A DNA stretch of 64,000 nucleotides from Arthrobacter frigidicola (GCA_003602285.1 QZVU01000003.1:248001-312000); one strand, 5' to 3'; shown: positions 35,617-45,195, counted from the first letter of the stretch. A program made the numbers and translations. Notes: generated by a model from the letters alone, not told the origin.

Positions 35617-36600
35617 TCAGTCCCAGGAACCGTAGACGGCGGTGGAGTTCGCCAGGATCCGCCCGCACAGCTCCTCGATGTCGGCGCCGAGCACCTCGGC
35701 CATGGCCCGCACGGTGTAAGGCACCACGTAGGACGCATTCGGCTGGCCCCGGTACGGGTGCGGGGTGAGGAATGGGGAGTCCGTCTCGGCAAGGATCAGC
35801 GAGGGGTCGGCGATGGCCAGGGCCTCCCGGAGGTTGCCGGCGTTCTTGAAGGTGACGGTGCCCGCGAAGGACATGTACCAGCCGTTCTCGTTGCAGATCC
35901 GGGCCAGGGCCGCGTCGCCGGAGAAGCAGTGGAGCACCACCCGCTCCGGCGCACCCTCCTCGAGGACGGTGGCCACGACGTCGTCATGGGCGTCCCGGTC
36001 GTGGATCTGGAGGGCGAGGCCGAGGCGCTTGGCGATGTCGAGGTGGCGCCGGAAGGAGTAACGCTGGCGCTCGATGCCCTCCTCGGGGGTGCGGAAGTAG
36101 TCGAGGCCCGTCTCGCCGATGGCCCGGATGCGCGGGTGCGCCGCGAGCTGCTCGATCTCCTCGAGCGCCTCCTCGAGCGAACCCTCTGCTGCAAGTTTCG
36201 GAGCGTCGTTGGGGTGGAGGGCCACGGCGCCGAGGATCCGCGGATCGGCGTCGACGGCCTTCACGGTGAAGCGTGAGGACTCAAGGTCCGAGCCCACCTG
36301 GACCACCCCGGCCACCCCCGCGGCCTCCGCCGCGTCCAGGGCCGCGCGCAGGCTGACCTCGACCAGCCCGTCGCGGAAGTCGAGGTGGGTGTGGTTGTCG
36401 ATCACCGGAACAGGCAGCGGCTCCGGCAGCGGCGGGTAGTCGAGTTTCCGGCGCTGGCCCCCATCGCCCTCCGACTTCCGTGCCCTCACCGGGGCCGGAC
36501 CGGGGCCGCCGGGGGTGTCGCCGGAGGTGCCATCGGGCGCGCCGACCGGCCGGTAGGGCCCCGGGATGGAGCCTGCTGAGTACGCGGAACTGTTGCTCAT
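35617..36600 (-). CDS. TatD family metal-dependent hydrolase (DNase)
   Basis: TIM-barrel metallohydrolase of the TatD type (3'-5' exonuclease in studied members). The 327 aa have about 60 low-complexity N-terminal residues (Gly/Pro/Ser-rich) before the catalytic domain: VIDNHTHLDF (first metal His pair), AIGETGLDYFRT (Glu), LQIHDRDAHDDV (His), VLHCFSGD (His) and LAETDSPFLTPHPYRG (Asp). On the minus strand TAGGCT (36607-36612) ends six bases before the ATG, again a leaderless pattern. First gene of the tatD-rpfB-rsmA-ispE-ABC-F run. Confidence 0.92.
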   Translation of the reverse strand: MSNSSAYSAGSIPGPYRPVGAPDGTSGDTPGGPGPAPVRARKSEGDGGQRRKLDYPPLPEPLPVPVIDNHTHLDFRDGLVEVSLRAALDAAEAAGVAGVVQVGSDLESSRFTVKAVDADPRILGAVALHPNDAPKLAAEGSLEEALEEIEQLAAHPRIRAIGETGLDYFRTPEEGIERQRYSFRRHLDIAKRLGLALQIHDRDAHDDVVATVLEEGAPERVVLHCFSGDAALARICNENGWYMSFAGTVTFKNAGNLREALAIADPSLILAETDSPFLTPHPYRGQPNASYVVPYTVRAMAEVLGADIEELCGRILANSTAVYGSWD

Positions 36601-36784
36601 GGCCCCAGCCTATCCAGCCCGGGAACTTTCCACCCGCGCGGGAGGTTGACCTAGTAATCTAAGTATCTAGTCAGCCAAAGCACCCCCACCGTGGCGGTCG
36701 CCGAGGTCATCGCCTGCGCGTCGTATTCTCCGGCCGCTCTCCGCCGGACTCCGACCCGTAGCTGCCGAAGCGCGGAAGGCACCC

Positions 36785-37816
36785 ATGGACGTCCAGAACA
36801 CGACCGTCGAGGATTCCCACCTGTCAGGCGCGGCGGGACAGGACCCGGCGGTTGAGTCCTTTGCCGCGGTGGCGTCGGGGATCCTCGACTCGATCAACAC
36901 GGTGATCGACGGCAAGCCCGATGCGGCGCGGCTGGCCCTGACGGTGCTGCTGGCGCAGGGACACCTGCTGCTCGAGGACGTGCCGGGGGTCGGCAAGACG
37001 ATGCTCGCCAAGACCCTCGCGCGCACCATCGACTGCACCGTGAACCGCATCCAGTTCACCCCGGACCTGCTGCCCTCCGATGTGACCGGGGTGTCGATCT
37101 ACAACCAGGACTCGCGCCGCTTCGAGTTCCGTCCCGGGCCGGTGTTCGCCAACATCGTGATCGGCGATGAGATCAACCGGGCCTCGGCCAAGACCCAGTC
37201 GGCGCTGCTTGAGTGCATGGAGGAACACCAGGTCACCGTCGACGGGCGCACCCACGCCCTGGGTGATCCGTTCATGGTCGTCGCCACCCAGAACCCCATC
37301 GAGATGGAGGGGACGTATCCGCTGCCGGAGGCCCAGCGGGACCGGTTCATGGCCCGCATCTCCATGGGCTACCCCGACGCCCGCTCCGAAATCGAAATGC
37401 TGGAGACCCACCAGTCCCTCTCGCCCCTGGCGGAGGTCCGGCCCTCCACCACGGCCGCAGGCATCGCGGCCATGATGGCCTCCGTGCGCACCGTCTACGT
37501 CTCCCCTGCGGTGAAGGAGTACACCGTGGCCCTGGGCGCTGCGACCCGCGCCCACCAGCGGCTGCGGCTGGGGGCCAGCCCGCGGGCCCTGCTCCAGCTA
37601 CTCCGCGCGGCCAAGGCCACTGCGGCCCTCGAAGGCCGGGACTTCGTCCTTCCCGATGACATCACGGCCATGGCCGGTCCCGTCCTCGCCCACCGCCTGA
37701 TGCTCGACCGGCGGGCGGCGAGCGCAGGGGAAACCGCCGCCTCCGTCGTCGAGAACGTGCTGTCGAAGGTGCCGGTTCCGCGTGATGCGCGCGGGGCCGG
37801 GACCCGGGGCCGCTGA
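36785..37816 (+). CDS. MoxR-family AAA+ ATPase
   Basis: Chaperone-like AAA+ ATPase of the MoxR type. The 343 aa show Walker A LEDVPGVGKTMLAKTLA, Walker B IVIGDEINRASAKTQSALLE, sensor 1 VVATQNPIEMEGTYPLPEAQ and arginine-finger RDRFMARI, then a lid domain with SPRALLQLLRAAKA. GGAAGG lies about six bases before the ATG. It heads a MoxR - DUF58 - transglutaminase operon, a common trio thought to be involved in assembling or activating envelope proteins. Confidence 0.94.
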   Translation: MDVQNTTVEDSHLSGAAGQDPAVESFAAVASGILDSINTVIDGKPDAARLALTVLLAQGHLLLEDVPGVGKTMLAKTLARTIDCTVNRIQFTPDLLPSDVTGVSIYNQDSRRFEFRPGPVFANIVIGDEINRASAKTQSALLECMEEHQVTVDGRTHALGDPFMVVATQNPIEMEGTYPLPEAQRDRFMARISMGYPDARSEIEMLETHQSLSPLAEVRPSTTAAGIAAMMASVRTVYVSPAVKEYTVALGAATRAHQRLRLGASPRALLQLLRAAKATAALEGRDFVLPDDITAMAGPVLAHRLMLDRRAASAGETAASVVENVLSKVPVPRDARGAGTRGR

Positions 37817-37832
37817 CGGGTTCCGGCCGGCC

Positions 37833-39341
37833 ATGGCGCTGCTCGACCGACTCCCCTCGAACGTCCTGACCCAGCGCGGGTGGGGCTTCGTGATCGCGGG
37901 CGGTGCGGCGCTGCTGGCCGCGCAGATCCTGGGCCGCCGCGACCTGCTCTACGTGGGGGTCTTCCTCGCCTGCCTTCCGGCCCTGTCGGTGCTGATGCTG
38001 CGGCTGATCAAGCCGCGGTTCACCATCGAACGCAGCTTCGCCCCCTCCACCATGGAGACCGGCTCCACAACCACTGTCTCACTGGCCGTGGCCTCCAACG
38101 GCCCGCCGGGGCCGCCGGTCACCATGGAGGAACACGTGCCGCCGCGCTTCGGGCGTGCCCCGCAGTTCACCTTCCCCTCGCGCAATCCGACGCGCAACGG
38201 AGTGAGCCTCTATGAGTACCGCCTCCGCTCCTCAACCCGCGGCCTCTTCGACATCGGCCCGGTGACCGCGCAGTTCACCGACCCCTTCGGGCTGGGCACC
38301 TCCCGGCACCTCCTCGGACATCCCGATTCCCTCGTGGTGACCCCGGCGCCGCTGGATCTGGTGGCCGCCCCGCTTTCCGGATCGCGCGGCACCGACGGCA
38401 CCGCCGCGACCCGCCGCCAGGCGAACCCCAGCGACGACGACGTGATGACGCGCGAGTACCGGCACGGGGATTCGATGCGCCGCGTGCACTGGGCCGCCAC
38501 GGCCCGCCACAACGAGCTGATGGTGCGGCAGGAGGAATCGGTGACCACGCCCGAGGCCACGCTCCTGATGGACCAGCGGCAGTCCAGTTTCAGCTACGGC
38601 TTCAACCCCGTGTTCGGCGCCGATTCCCGCCACGGCGGGGCGGGCATCAACACGATCCCGGCCTTTGAATGGGCCGTGACGGCGGCGGTGTCGATCAGCG
38701 CGCACCTGCTGGAGCGCAGCTACGCGCTGCGGTTCCTTGACCACCACGGGGCTCCCGCCCTGCTGCGGTCCCCCTCCGCTCCCTTCCCCGGGGATGAGGA
38801 ATTCCAGGGCCCCGGCGCGCTGGCCGCCATCGCGGAGGGACTCGCGGCGCTCGGCCCCGCCCATGACGGCGGCCGGCGCAGCGGGAGCACCGCTGCGGGG
38901 GCCGGTCCCGCCCGCCGGCCGGTGCGGCGGCGCAGCGGGAGCAGCCCGGCAGGATCCCCGGAGGCGGTGCCGCCGGGCCGCGGTTCCCGCCGGGAGGACC
39001 CCCAGCACGACCCCGGCTCCCCCTTCGGCGACGACCTGCTCGACCGGCTCGCGTCCACCCGGCACCGGGGCCCGCTGATCGCCGTCCTCGGACTGTTAAC
39101 GTCCGAGGAGGCGCGGAGCCTCGCCACCGCCTCCGGCTATGGATCGGCGGCCCTGGCCCTCGTGGTCGTCGACCGGCCGGCCGAGGCCGCCGCCCAGATC
39201 GACATCCTGCGCACCGCCGGCTGGCATGCGGCCGCCGCCTCCCCGCGCGCCGACATGCCGGCCGTGTGGGCGGGTCTCGGCACCGCCGCGCCGGCCGCCC
39301 CGGCCGGCCCGCGCACCTCCACCCAGGAAGGTCTCCGGTGA
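37833..39341 (+). CDS. DUF58 domain membrane protein
   Basis: 502 aa. Two hydrophobic helices near the N-terminus (about 17-55: WGFVIAGGAALLAAQIL, then VGVFLACLPALSVLMLRLI), an extracytoplasmic-like beta region, and the DUF58 signature REYRHGDSMRRVHWAATARHN. A low-complexity insert (Ser/Arg/Gly/Pro) lies at about 345-400, followed by a vWA-like region. The frame also opens at 37782 inside moxR; ATG 37833, 16 nt after the moxR stop, is preferred. Its stop overlaps the next start (GTGA). Usual partner of MoxR. Confidence 0.9.
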   Translation: MALLDRLPSNVLTQRGWGFVIAGGAALLAAQILGRRDLLYVGVFLACLPALSVLMLRLIKPRFTIERSFAPSTMETGSTTTVSLAVASNGPPGPPVTMEEHVPPRFGRAPQFTFPSRNPTRNGVSLYEYRLRSSTRGLFDIGPVTAQFTDPFGLGTSRHLLGHPDSLVVTPAPLDLVAAPLSGSRGTDGTAATRRQANPSDDDVMTREYRHGDSMRRVHWAATARHNELMVRQEESVTTPEATLLMDQRQSSFSYGFNPVFGADSRHGGAGINTIPAFEWAVTAAVSISAHLLERSYALRFLDHHGAPALLRSPSAPFPGDEEFQGPGALAAIAEGLAALGPAHDGGRRSGSTAAGAGPARRPVRRRSGSSPAGSPEAVPPGRGSRREDPQHDPGSPFGDDLLDRLASTRHRGPLIAVLGLLTSEEARSLATASGYGSAALALVVVDRPAEAAAQIDILRTAGWHAAAASPRADMPAVWAGLGTAAPAAPAGPRTSTQEGLR

Positions 39342-41698
39342 CAGCGACGCTCGAACGCCCCGTGGCCGACTCACGGCACGCCTCCGGCACCACCCCCGAG
39401 GGCCCGTCCCGTCCCGACTACGCGCACTGGGCTGTCAGCGCAGCGGCGGGCGCGGGCATACTCGCCGCGTCCACCAGCCTCAACGGCGTCATCGAACCCT
39501 GGACCTGGTTCGGGCCGGTGTTCAACACCGTGCTACCCGTGATGATCGCCATGTCGCTGGCGCGGACCCTGCGGCTGCCCGGGCTGGTCATCCTCCTCGC
39601 GGGTCTGCTCACCCTGGGCGGCTGTCTGACCTCGCGGTTCGTCCCGGACCAAAGCATCCTCGGGGTGATCCCGGGGCCCGGTACCGGCGTCCAGCTGCAG
39701 ATCCTGCTCAACCATGCCGAGGACACTGTCACCTCACAGGCGGCACCGGTCCTCCCCGGGGCCGGCATCTTCCTGGTGACCTGCGCCGCCATCGGGCTGA
39801 TCGCCATCGCCGTCGACACCCTTGCCACCACCCTGCGGATGCCCGCCGTCAGCGGCATCGGGCTGCTGGCCCTCATGGTGGTTCCGGCAGTGGTGAAGCC
39901 GCTGGGCGTCGGGATGGCGCCGTTCCTCCTGACGGTGGCCGCCTACCTGCTGCTTCTGGGCTGCGCGCAGTGGCGTGAGGGCCTACTAGCAGCCTCGGCG
40001 GAAACGGGATCCACGGGGTACCTCGGGCGCGGCCTGGCGGTGGGCGCTGCGGCGGTCGCCGTCACGGTGCTCCTGCCCCTTGCCATTCCCGGGTTCAACA
40101 GCGGAGCTTTCCCGCAGGGTGCCCGGCTGAACGTGTGGGGCAGCTCCTCCGGGCTCAATCCGGCGGTAACCCTCGGCAATGACCTGCGCAACCCGGCCGG
40201 CTTCGGTCGGGTCACCTATGCCACGAACTCCCCCGAACCGGTGTACCTGAGGGCAGTGACGCTTGAGGATTTCGCCGGGCAGCGGTGGGAACCCGACCAG
40301 CGCCGGGACGAACGCGAGCCCGGGCTCCAGGGCATGGGCTCCGAGTCGGTCCGTTCGGCCGGGGAATTCGGCGCCACCGCGTACACGCGGATCAACACCG
40401 ACAGCTACACCAGCCCGTGGCTGCTGGCCCCCTACGCGCCGGTCAGCGTCGCGAGCCTCAACGGGCGCTGGACCTGGGACCCGAAGAACCTCAGCATCCT
40501 CTCCTACGACGGCGGCACCTCGGTGCGCCAGGAGTACGAGGTGATCAGCACGCTGCCCGACCTCACCGAGGAGCGCCTGAGCGCCATCCGGCCGGCGCCG
40601 AAGGGCGCTGTGGCTCCGGTCTTTACGGACCTGCCGGAGGACACCCCCGACATCGTGCTCGAGACCACCGAAGAGGTCACCGGGCGGCTGCGGAATCCCT
40701 ACGACCAGGCGATCGCCATCCAGAACTTCCTGAGGAGCCGGACCTTCACCTATTCGGTGGATGCGCCGGTCGAGGGCGGCTACGACGGAAGCAGCATGGG
40801 CGTGATGGCCCGGTTCCTGGAGACGCGCGCCGGCTACTGCGTCCACTACGCCGGCACGATGGCGGTGATGGCGCGGGCCGCGGGCATCCCCAGCCGGGTC
40901 GCCGTCGGGTACACCCCGGGCACCACGACGGGCGATCTGGAGGCCGGACCCGACGGCATGGAACTGCGCGAGTTCGCCGTGGATTCCCGCAACGCCCATG
41001 CCTGGCCCGAGCTGTACTTCAACGGGGTCGGCTGGGTGCGGTTCGAGCCCACCCCCTCACGAGGCGTCGTTCCGGACTACGCGCAGACGATCACCTCGCC
41101 GTTCAATGTCCGCGTCGACGACTACGACAACCTCAACCCCGGCGCCGCGGACGTGCCGCAGGGTACGGCCGCCGACCCGGAGGAGACCTCCGCCGGCGCC
41201 GCCGATCCGGCCGCCGCCCAGTCCCGGGCAGCCGCGGCCGGGACCGCGGCGGCCGCGGGTCTCCTGCTTGCGCTCCTGCCCCTGCTGATCCGCTCGGCAC
41301 GCACGGCGGCGCGGCGGCGCCGGGTGCTCGCCGGCGATGGACCCGGTGCCGCGTCCGCCGCCTGGGCCCAGACGACCGAGATTGCCGGAGACTACGGACA
41401 CCCGGCACTGCCAACCGACTCCCCGCGCGCGTTCTCGCAGCGGCTGCGCACCGGGGCCGGCCTGCACGGGCCCGCGGCGGACTCGCTGGAAAGACTCCAG
41501 CGGGCCTTCGAGCGCGAGGAGTACGCCGGCCCCGCGGCGGCACCTCCCGCCGGGGCGGACGTTGCCCTCCTGTCCGCTCCGGCGGCCAGCTGGGACGACG
41601 TCACGGGGGTGACCGCTGCGCTGCGGGAGCAGAGCAGCCTGCCGTCCCGGCTGCGGGCCCGCTTCCTTCCCCGGTCGCTGCTGCGCCCGACCCGGTAG
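39338..41698 (+). CDS. Transglutaminase-like membrane protein (DUF3488/TgpA type)
   Basis: 786 aa. Six or so hydrophobic helices in the first 250 residues, an external transglutaminase-like domain (about 440-580) with the catalytic Cys in RAGYCVHYAGTMAVMARAAG, His in NAHAWPELYFNGVGWVRFEP and a following Asp-rich stretch, then a C-terminal helix (AAAAGLLLALLPLLIRSA) and a cytoplasmic tail. GTG 39338 overlaps the upstream stop and has AGGAAGG before it. Third gene of the MoxR-DUF58 operon; probably works on envelope proteins or peptides. Confidence 0.91.
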   Translation: MTATLERPVADSRHASGTTPEGPSRPDYAHWAVSAAAGAGILAASTSLNGVIEPWTWFGPVFNTVLPVMIAMSLARTLRLPGLVILLAGLLTLGGCLTSRFVPDQSILGVIPGPGTGVQLQILLNHAEDTVTSQAAPVLPGAGIFLVTCAAIGLIAIAVDTLATTLRMPAVSGIGLLALMVVPAVVKPLGVGMAPFLLTVAAYLLLLGCAQWREGLLAASAETGSTGYLGRGLAVGAAAVAVTVLLPLAIPGFNSGAFPQGARLNVWGSSSGLNPAVTLGNDLRNPAGFGRVTYATNSPEPVYLRAVTLEDFAGQRWEPDQRRDEREPGLQGMGSESVRSAGEFGATAYTRINTDSYTSPWLLAPYAPVSVASLNGRWTWDPKNLSILSYDGGTSVRQEYEVISTLPDLTEERLSAIRPAPKGAVAPVFTDLPEDTPDIVLETTEEVTGRLRNPYDQAIAIQNFLRSRTFTYSVDAPVEGGYDGSSMGVMARFLETRAGYCVHYAGTMAVMARAAGIPSRVAVGYTPGTTTGDLEAGPDGMELREFAVDSRNAHAWPELYFNGVGWVRFEPTPSRGVVPDYAQTITSPFNVRVDDYDNLNPGAADVPQGTAADPEETSAGAADPAAAQSRAAAAGTAAAAGLLLALLPLLIRSARTAARRRRVLAGDGPGAASAAWAQTTEIAGDYGHPALPTDSPRAFSQRLRTGAGLHGPAADSLERLQRAFEREEYAGPAAAPPAGADVALLSAPAASWDDVTGVTAALREQSSLPSRLRARFLPRSLLRPTR

Positions 41699-41741
41699 CG
41701 GCCCGGTCAGAAGGCCGTGGGTCAGGTAGCGGCCAGGTCAG
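41694..41741. repeat. Imperfect 17-nt direct repeat between convergent genes
   Basis: GGTAGCGGCCCGGTCAG (41694-41710) and GGTAGCGGCCAGGTCAG (41725-41741) differ at one base. The first overlaps the end of the transglutaminase gene. A further TCAGGAGGC duplication (from 41738 and 41752) repeats the end of the aldehyde dehydrogenase gene. Confidence 0.7.
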
Positions 41742-41751
41742 GAGGCGTAGA

Positions 41752-43233
41752 TCAGGAGGCGGTGGGGTCGGCGATGCCGATGTACTGGGTGTAGAGGTAC
41801 TCCTCGATCCCCTCGGAGCCGCCCTCCCGCCCGAGCCCTGACTGCTTGATCCCGCCGAACGGGGCCGCAGCGTTGGAGATGACCCCGGCGTTCAGGCCGA
41901 GCATCCCCGTTTCGAGGCGTTCGCCCATGCGCAGTCCACGGTTGAGGTCGCGGGTGAAGACGTAGGCCACCAGCCCGTACTCGGTGTCGTTGGCCAGCTG
42001 CACCGCCTGGTCCTCGGTGGAGAAGGTGACGATGGGGGCCACCGGGCCGAAGATCTCCTCCTTCAGGATGCGGGAGGACCGGACCACGCCCTTCAGGACC
42101 GTGGGCTGGTAGAAGTAGCCGGGGCCCTCGACCGGCGCACCACCGGTCACGGCCTCGGCGCCGTCGGCGAGCGCGTCCGTGACCAGGCTGTGGACCTTGT
42201 CCCGGCTCTTGCCGTCGATCAGCGGTCCGAGCTTCGATTCGTCCTCGGTGCCGCGGGCGGTCCGCATGCCGGCCATCCGCTCGGCCAGCCGCGCCGCGAA
42301 CTCGTCGGCCACCGACTCGTGGACAAGGAAGCGGTTCGCGGCGGTGCACGCCTCGCCCATGTTGCGCAGCTTCGCCGCGAGCGCGCCGGTGACGGCGGCG
42401 TCCAGGTCGGCGTCCTCGAACACGAGGAAGGGCGCGTTGCCGCCGAGTTCCATCGAGGTGCGCAGGACGTTCTTCGACGCGGCGGCCAGCAGGCTGCGCC
42501 CCACCGGGGTGGAGCCCGTGAAGGAGAGCTTGCGCAGGCGCGGATCCTCGACCAGCGGACCGGTGACCCCCTGCGCGTCGGTGGTGTGGATGACGTTCAG
42601 CACGCCGGCCGGCAGCCCGGCCTCCTCCATCACCTGGGCGAACAGGGAGGAGGTCAGTGGCGTGAGGTTCGCGGGCTTGAGCACCATGGTGCAGCCGGCG
42701 GCGACCGCGGGGGCGATCTTGCGCGTGGCCATGGCCAGCGGGAAGTTCCAGGGCGTGATCAGGAGGCACGGGCCCACCGGCTTCTTGGTGACGAGCAGCC
42801 GGGACTTCCCGTCCGGAGCCATGGAGTACCGCCCGGAGGCCCTGACCGCTTCCTCGGAGAACCAGCGGAGGAACTCGGCGCCGTAGGTGACCTCCCCGCG
42901 GGCCTCGGCCAGGGGCTTGCCCATCTCAAGGGTCATCAGCAGCGCGAAGTCGTCTGCGCGCGCCGTCACGAGTTCGAAGGCCCGGCGGAGGATCTCGCCG
43001 CGCTCGCGCGGGGCCGTCCGGGCCCAGTCCTCCTGCGCCGCGACGGCGGCGTCCAGCGCGGCCGCGCCGTCGGCCGGGGTGGCGTCAGCGATCGAGATCA
43101 GGGTCTTGCCCGTCGCGGGGTCCTCGATGTTGAATGAGGCGCCGGTTGAGGAATCGCGCCACTCCCCACCGATCAGCAGTCCGGTGGGAACCCGGGCCAG
43201 CAGGTCCTGTTCGCGCTCGACGGTGACAGTCAT
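41752..43233 (-). CDS. gabD: NAD(P)-dependent succinate-semialdehyde dehydrogenase
   Basis: Aldehyde dehydrogenase superfamily, closest in motif pattern to succinate-semialdehyde dehydrogenases (GABA degradation). The 493 aa have GGEWRDSSTGASFNIEDPATG at the N-terminus (in two parts around residue 20), PWNFPLAMATRKIAPA, the catalytic Glu in TSMELGGNAPFLVFEDADLD, catalytic Cys in NMGEACTAANRF, and the C-terminal GLGREGGSEGIEEYL typical of GabD. ATG 43233 has GAGGAG six to seven bases upstream and is preferred over the extension to 43272. It is a single gene with no other GABA gene nearby, so the exact substrate is less sure than the family. Confidence 0.88.
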   Translation of the reverse strand: MTVTVEREQDLLARVPTGLLIGGEWRDSSTGASFNIEDPATGKTLISIADATPADGAAALDAAVAAQEDWARTAPRERGEILRRAFELVTARADDFALLMTLEMGKPLAEARGEVTYGAEFLRWFSEEAVRASGRYSMAPDGKSRLLVTKKPVGPCLLITPWNFPLAMATRKIAPAVAAGCTMVLKPANLTPLTSSLFAQVMEEAGLPAGVLNVIHTTDAQGVTGPLVEDPRLRKLSFTGSTPVGRSLLAAASKNVLRTSMELGGNAPFLVFEDADLDAAVTGALAAKLRNMGEACTAANRFLVHESVADEFAARLAERMAGMRTARGTEDESKLGPLIDGKSRDKVHSLVTDALADGAEAVTGGAPVEGPGYFYQPTVLKGVVRSSRILKEEIFGPVAPIVTFSTEDQAVQLANDTEYGLVAYVFTRDLNRGLRMGERLETGMLGLNAGVISNAAAPFGGIKQSGLGREGGSEGIEEYLYTQYIGIADPTAS

Positions 43234-43395
43234 AAGTAACTCCTCGACGGTAAGGGGCGGTGGAAGCGGCACTGGAGCTGCGGCGGACGCGGCCCGGATT
43301 CCCGCTCACGCTAGCGCCGGGCGGCCGGGCCTGTCCAGACTCCGATGCACCACGGCATGCCCGGGGTGTTGTTCAGGTGCACAACCCTCCGCTCC

Positions 43396-43405
43396 GGGGG
43401 GGGGG
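43396..43405. repeat. G10 homopolymer
   Basis: Ten consecutive G (C on the rsmI coding strand) just downstream of the rsmI stop. Prone to slippage in replication and in sequencing. Confidence 0.85.
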
Positions 43406-43420
43406 TGCGCCGCGCCGGAT

Positions 43421-44371
43421 CTACCGGGAGGCGATGACGGCGGCGTAGAGCTCGCGCTTGCTGACCCGGGCGTCCTCGGCGACGGCGGCCACTGCCTCTT
43501 TGAGGCGGAGTCCGTTCCCCACCAGTTCGTGCACCGCCGCCACATGATCCTCCGGGCGGGAGGGTGCCGCAGCGGGGGCCCCGCCGACGACGACGGCGAT
43601 CTCGCCGCGGATCTCGCCGTCCTGCGCCCATTCGAGGAGCTCAAGCAGGGACCCGCGGAGGACCTGCTCGTGCACCTTCGTCAGCTCGCGGGCCACGGCC
43701 GCCGGCCGGTCACCGCCGAAGGCCGCGCGCAGGGACCGCAGCATCGCCTCGAGGCGGTGCGGCGCCTCGAAGAAGACCATGGTGCGGCGCTCGGCGGCCA
43801 GTTCGGCCAGCCGGGTGGACCGCTCCCCGGCCTTGCGCGGCAGGAAACCTTCGAAGCAGAACCGGTCGGTGGGAAGACCGGAGAGCGCCAGGGCCGTGAG
43901 CACGGCCGAGGGCCCCGGCGCCGCGGTGACCGCGATCCCTTCGGCCACTGCGGCCTCCACCAGGCGGTAGCCGGGGTCGGACACCGAGGGCATGCCGGCG
44001 TCGGTGACCATCAGGAGGGTCGCCCCGGAGCGCACCTCCTCGAGCAGATCGGCGGTGCGGGTGGCCTCGTTGTGCTCGTGGTAGCTCACGATCTTCCCCG
44101 CTACGGTGACGTCGAGCGCCTGCACCAGCCGGTGGAGCCTGCGGGTATCTTCGGCCGCAACCACGTCGGCACTGCCCAGCAGCCCGACGAGCCGTTCGGT
44201 CGCATCCCCCATATTGCCGATTGGGGTTCCGGCCAGCACCACCCGGCCGCGGGTTCCGCCGTCGCCGGCGGTTCCGCGGTAGGCGGCGAAGGCCGGCCGG
44301 GCGGCGTTCGCCCCCGATCCTGCGGCGTCGTCGGGGACGGGTGCCGGGGCATTTCCTGCGGGTTCATTCAC
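43421..44371 (-). CDS. rsmI: 16S rRNA (C1402) 2'-O-ribose methyltransferase
   Basis: SAM-dependent methyltransferase of the tetrapyrrole-methylase fold acting on 16S rRNA. The 316-aa protein has VLAGTPIGNMGDATERL, AAEDTRRL, YHEHNEA, VTDAGMPSVSDPGYRLV, AAPGPSAVLTALALSGLPTD and VFFEAPHRLEAML, the family hallmarks. The first 42 residues are Ala/Gly/Pro-rich and not conserved. GAGTAG and CTAC elements lie just upstream (44366-44385). It points away from the protein mannosyltransferase at 46322, with two genes between; in many actinobacteria rsmI and pmt are direct neighbours. Confidence 0.94.
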   Translation of the reverse strand: MNEPAGNAPAPVPDDAAGSGANAARPAFAAYRGTAGDGGTRGRVVLAGTPIGNMGDATERLVGLLGSADVVAAEDTRRLHRLVQALDVTVAGKIVSYHEHNEATRTADLLEEVRSGATLLMVTDAGMPSVSDPGYRLVEAAVAEGIAVTAAPGPSAVLTALALSGLPTDRFCFEGFLPRKAGERSTRLAELAAERRTMVFFEAPHRLEAMLRSLRAAFGGDRPAAVARELTKVHEQVLRGSLLELLEWAQDGEIRGEIAVVVGGAPAAAPSRPEDHVAAVHELVGNGLRLKEAVAAVAEDARVSKRELYAAVIASR

Positions 44372-44427
44372 TACTCAAGGGTAGCCCCTGCGCTGCGGCC
44401 CGGCCCCGCCGCGGAGGGAGGTGGAGC

Positions 44428-45195
44428 TCAGGTGGTGCTGACGTCCTTCGTGGCGTGGTCATAGCGGAAGGTGACCTGCCCGCCGGGGTGGTGCAGCTCG
44501 TGGTCCGAACCGTCCCGGACGCCGAAGGCCCCGTAGTTTTCCACCCAGGAGCGGTCGATGGCCACCTTGTAGGAGTAGGCGCCGGCCGGCAGGTCCGTGG
44601 TGATCTTCCAGACCGACTCGTCCTGGTCGAAGACCATCTGCACCTCATCGAAGTGCGGGGCCCAGTCCTCAGCCGCCCCGAGGTGGGAGCCGAAGTTGCC
44701 TGCAATCGCGACAGCCGCCGGCTGGCCGGGATGCTGTTCCGCCGCGGAGGCGGGTCCGCTGCCCTCCGCCGCCGGGGCCCCGCCACCGGCCTCCTCCGCT
44801 GCGCCATCCGCGGTGCCCGCCGTTCCGGAGGCCTCCGGAAGGGGGGTTCCCGCGGGCACCGGCGTGCCGGCGGCGAGGGCCGAGGCGAAGGATTCCTCGT
44901 CGGGGAAGGCAACGGTCGCCCGGAGTCCCTCCTCGGTGATGGTCCAGCCGCTGCGGCCCTTGACCATCCAGCCCGCCTTGACGAGCTTCGCCGACGCCGT
45001 CGTCAGCGTCTTGAATCCCCGTGGGACGCCGCCGCTGAGCAGCTCGCTTTCACGCTCGTTCAGGGGCACGCGGGCGATGGCCTCGGCCAGCACGGCGGAG
45101 CCGGGGCCGCCTGCGGCCCCCTGCGCCCGGTCGGCAAGGACATCGAGTACGGCCTTGAGCCTCTGGGTGGTGCCGTCCTGCGCCTTCGTCTTCAC
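44428..45195 (-). CDS. Winged-helix plus pullulanase-X25 domain protein
   Basis: 255 aa in three parts. Residues 1 to about 95 look like a winged helix (RLKAVLDVLADRA, FKTLTTASAKLVKAGWMVKG, WTITEEGLRATV). Residues 96-160 are an Ala/Gly/Pro linker. Residues 163-255 match the X25 beta-sandwich found in pullulanases and related alpha-glucan enzymes (VAIAGNFGSHLGAAEDW, VWKITTDLPAGAYSYKVAID, YGAFGVRDGSDHELHHPGG). There is no signal peptide, so it is intracellular. GTG 45195 has GGAGGG at good spacing and is preferred over the extension to 45264. A glycogen-sensing role is possible but is inference. Confidence 0.82.
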   Translation of the reverse strand: MKTKAQDGTTQRLKAVLDVLADRAQGAAGGPGSAVLAEAIARVPLNERESELLSGGVPRGFKTLTTASAKLVKAGWMVKGRSGWTITEEGLRATVAFPDEESFASALAAGTPVPAGTPLPEASGTAGTADGAAEEAGGGAPAAEGSGPASAAEQHPGQPAAVAIAGNFGSHLGAAEDWAPHFDEVQMVFDQDESVWKITTDLPAGAYSYKVAIDRSWVENYGAFGVRDGSDHELHHPGGQVTFRYDHATKDVSTT

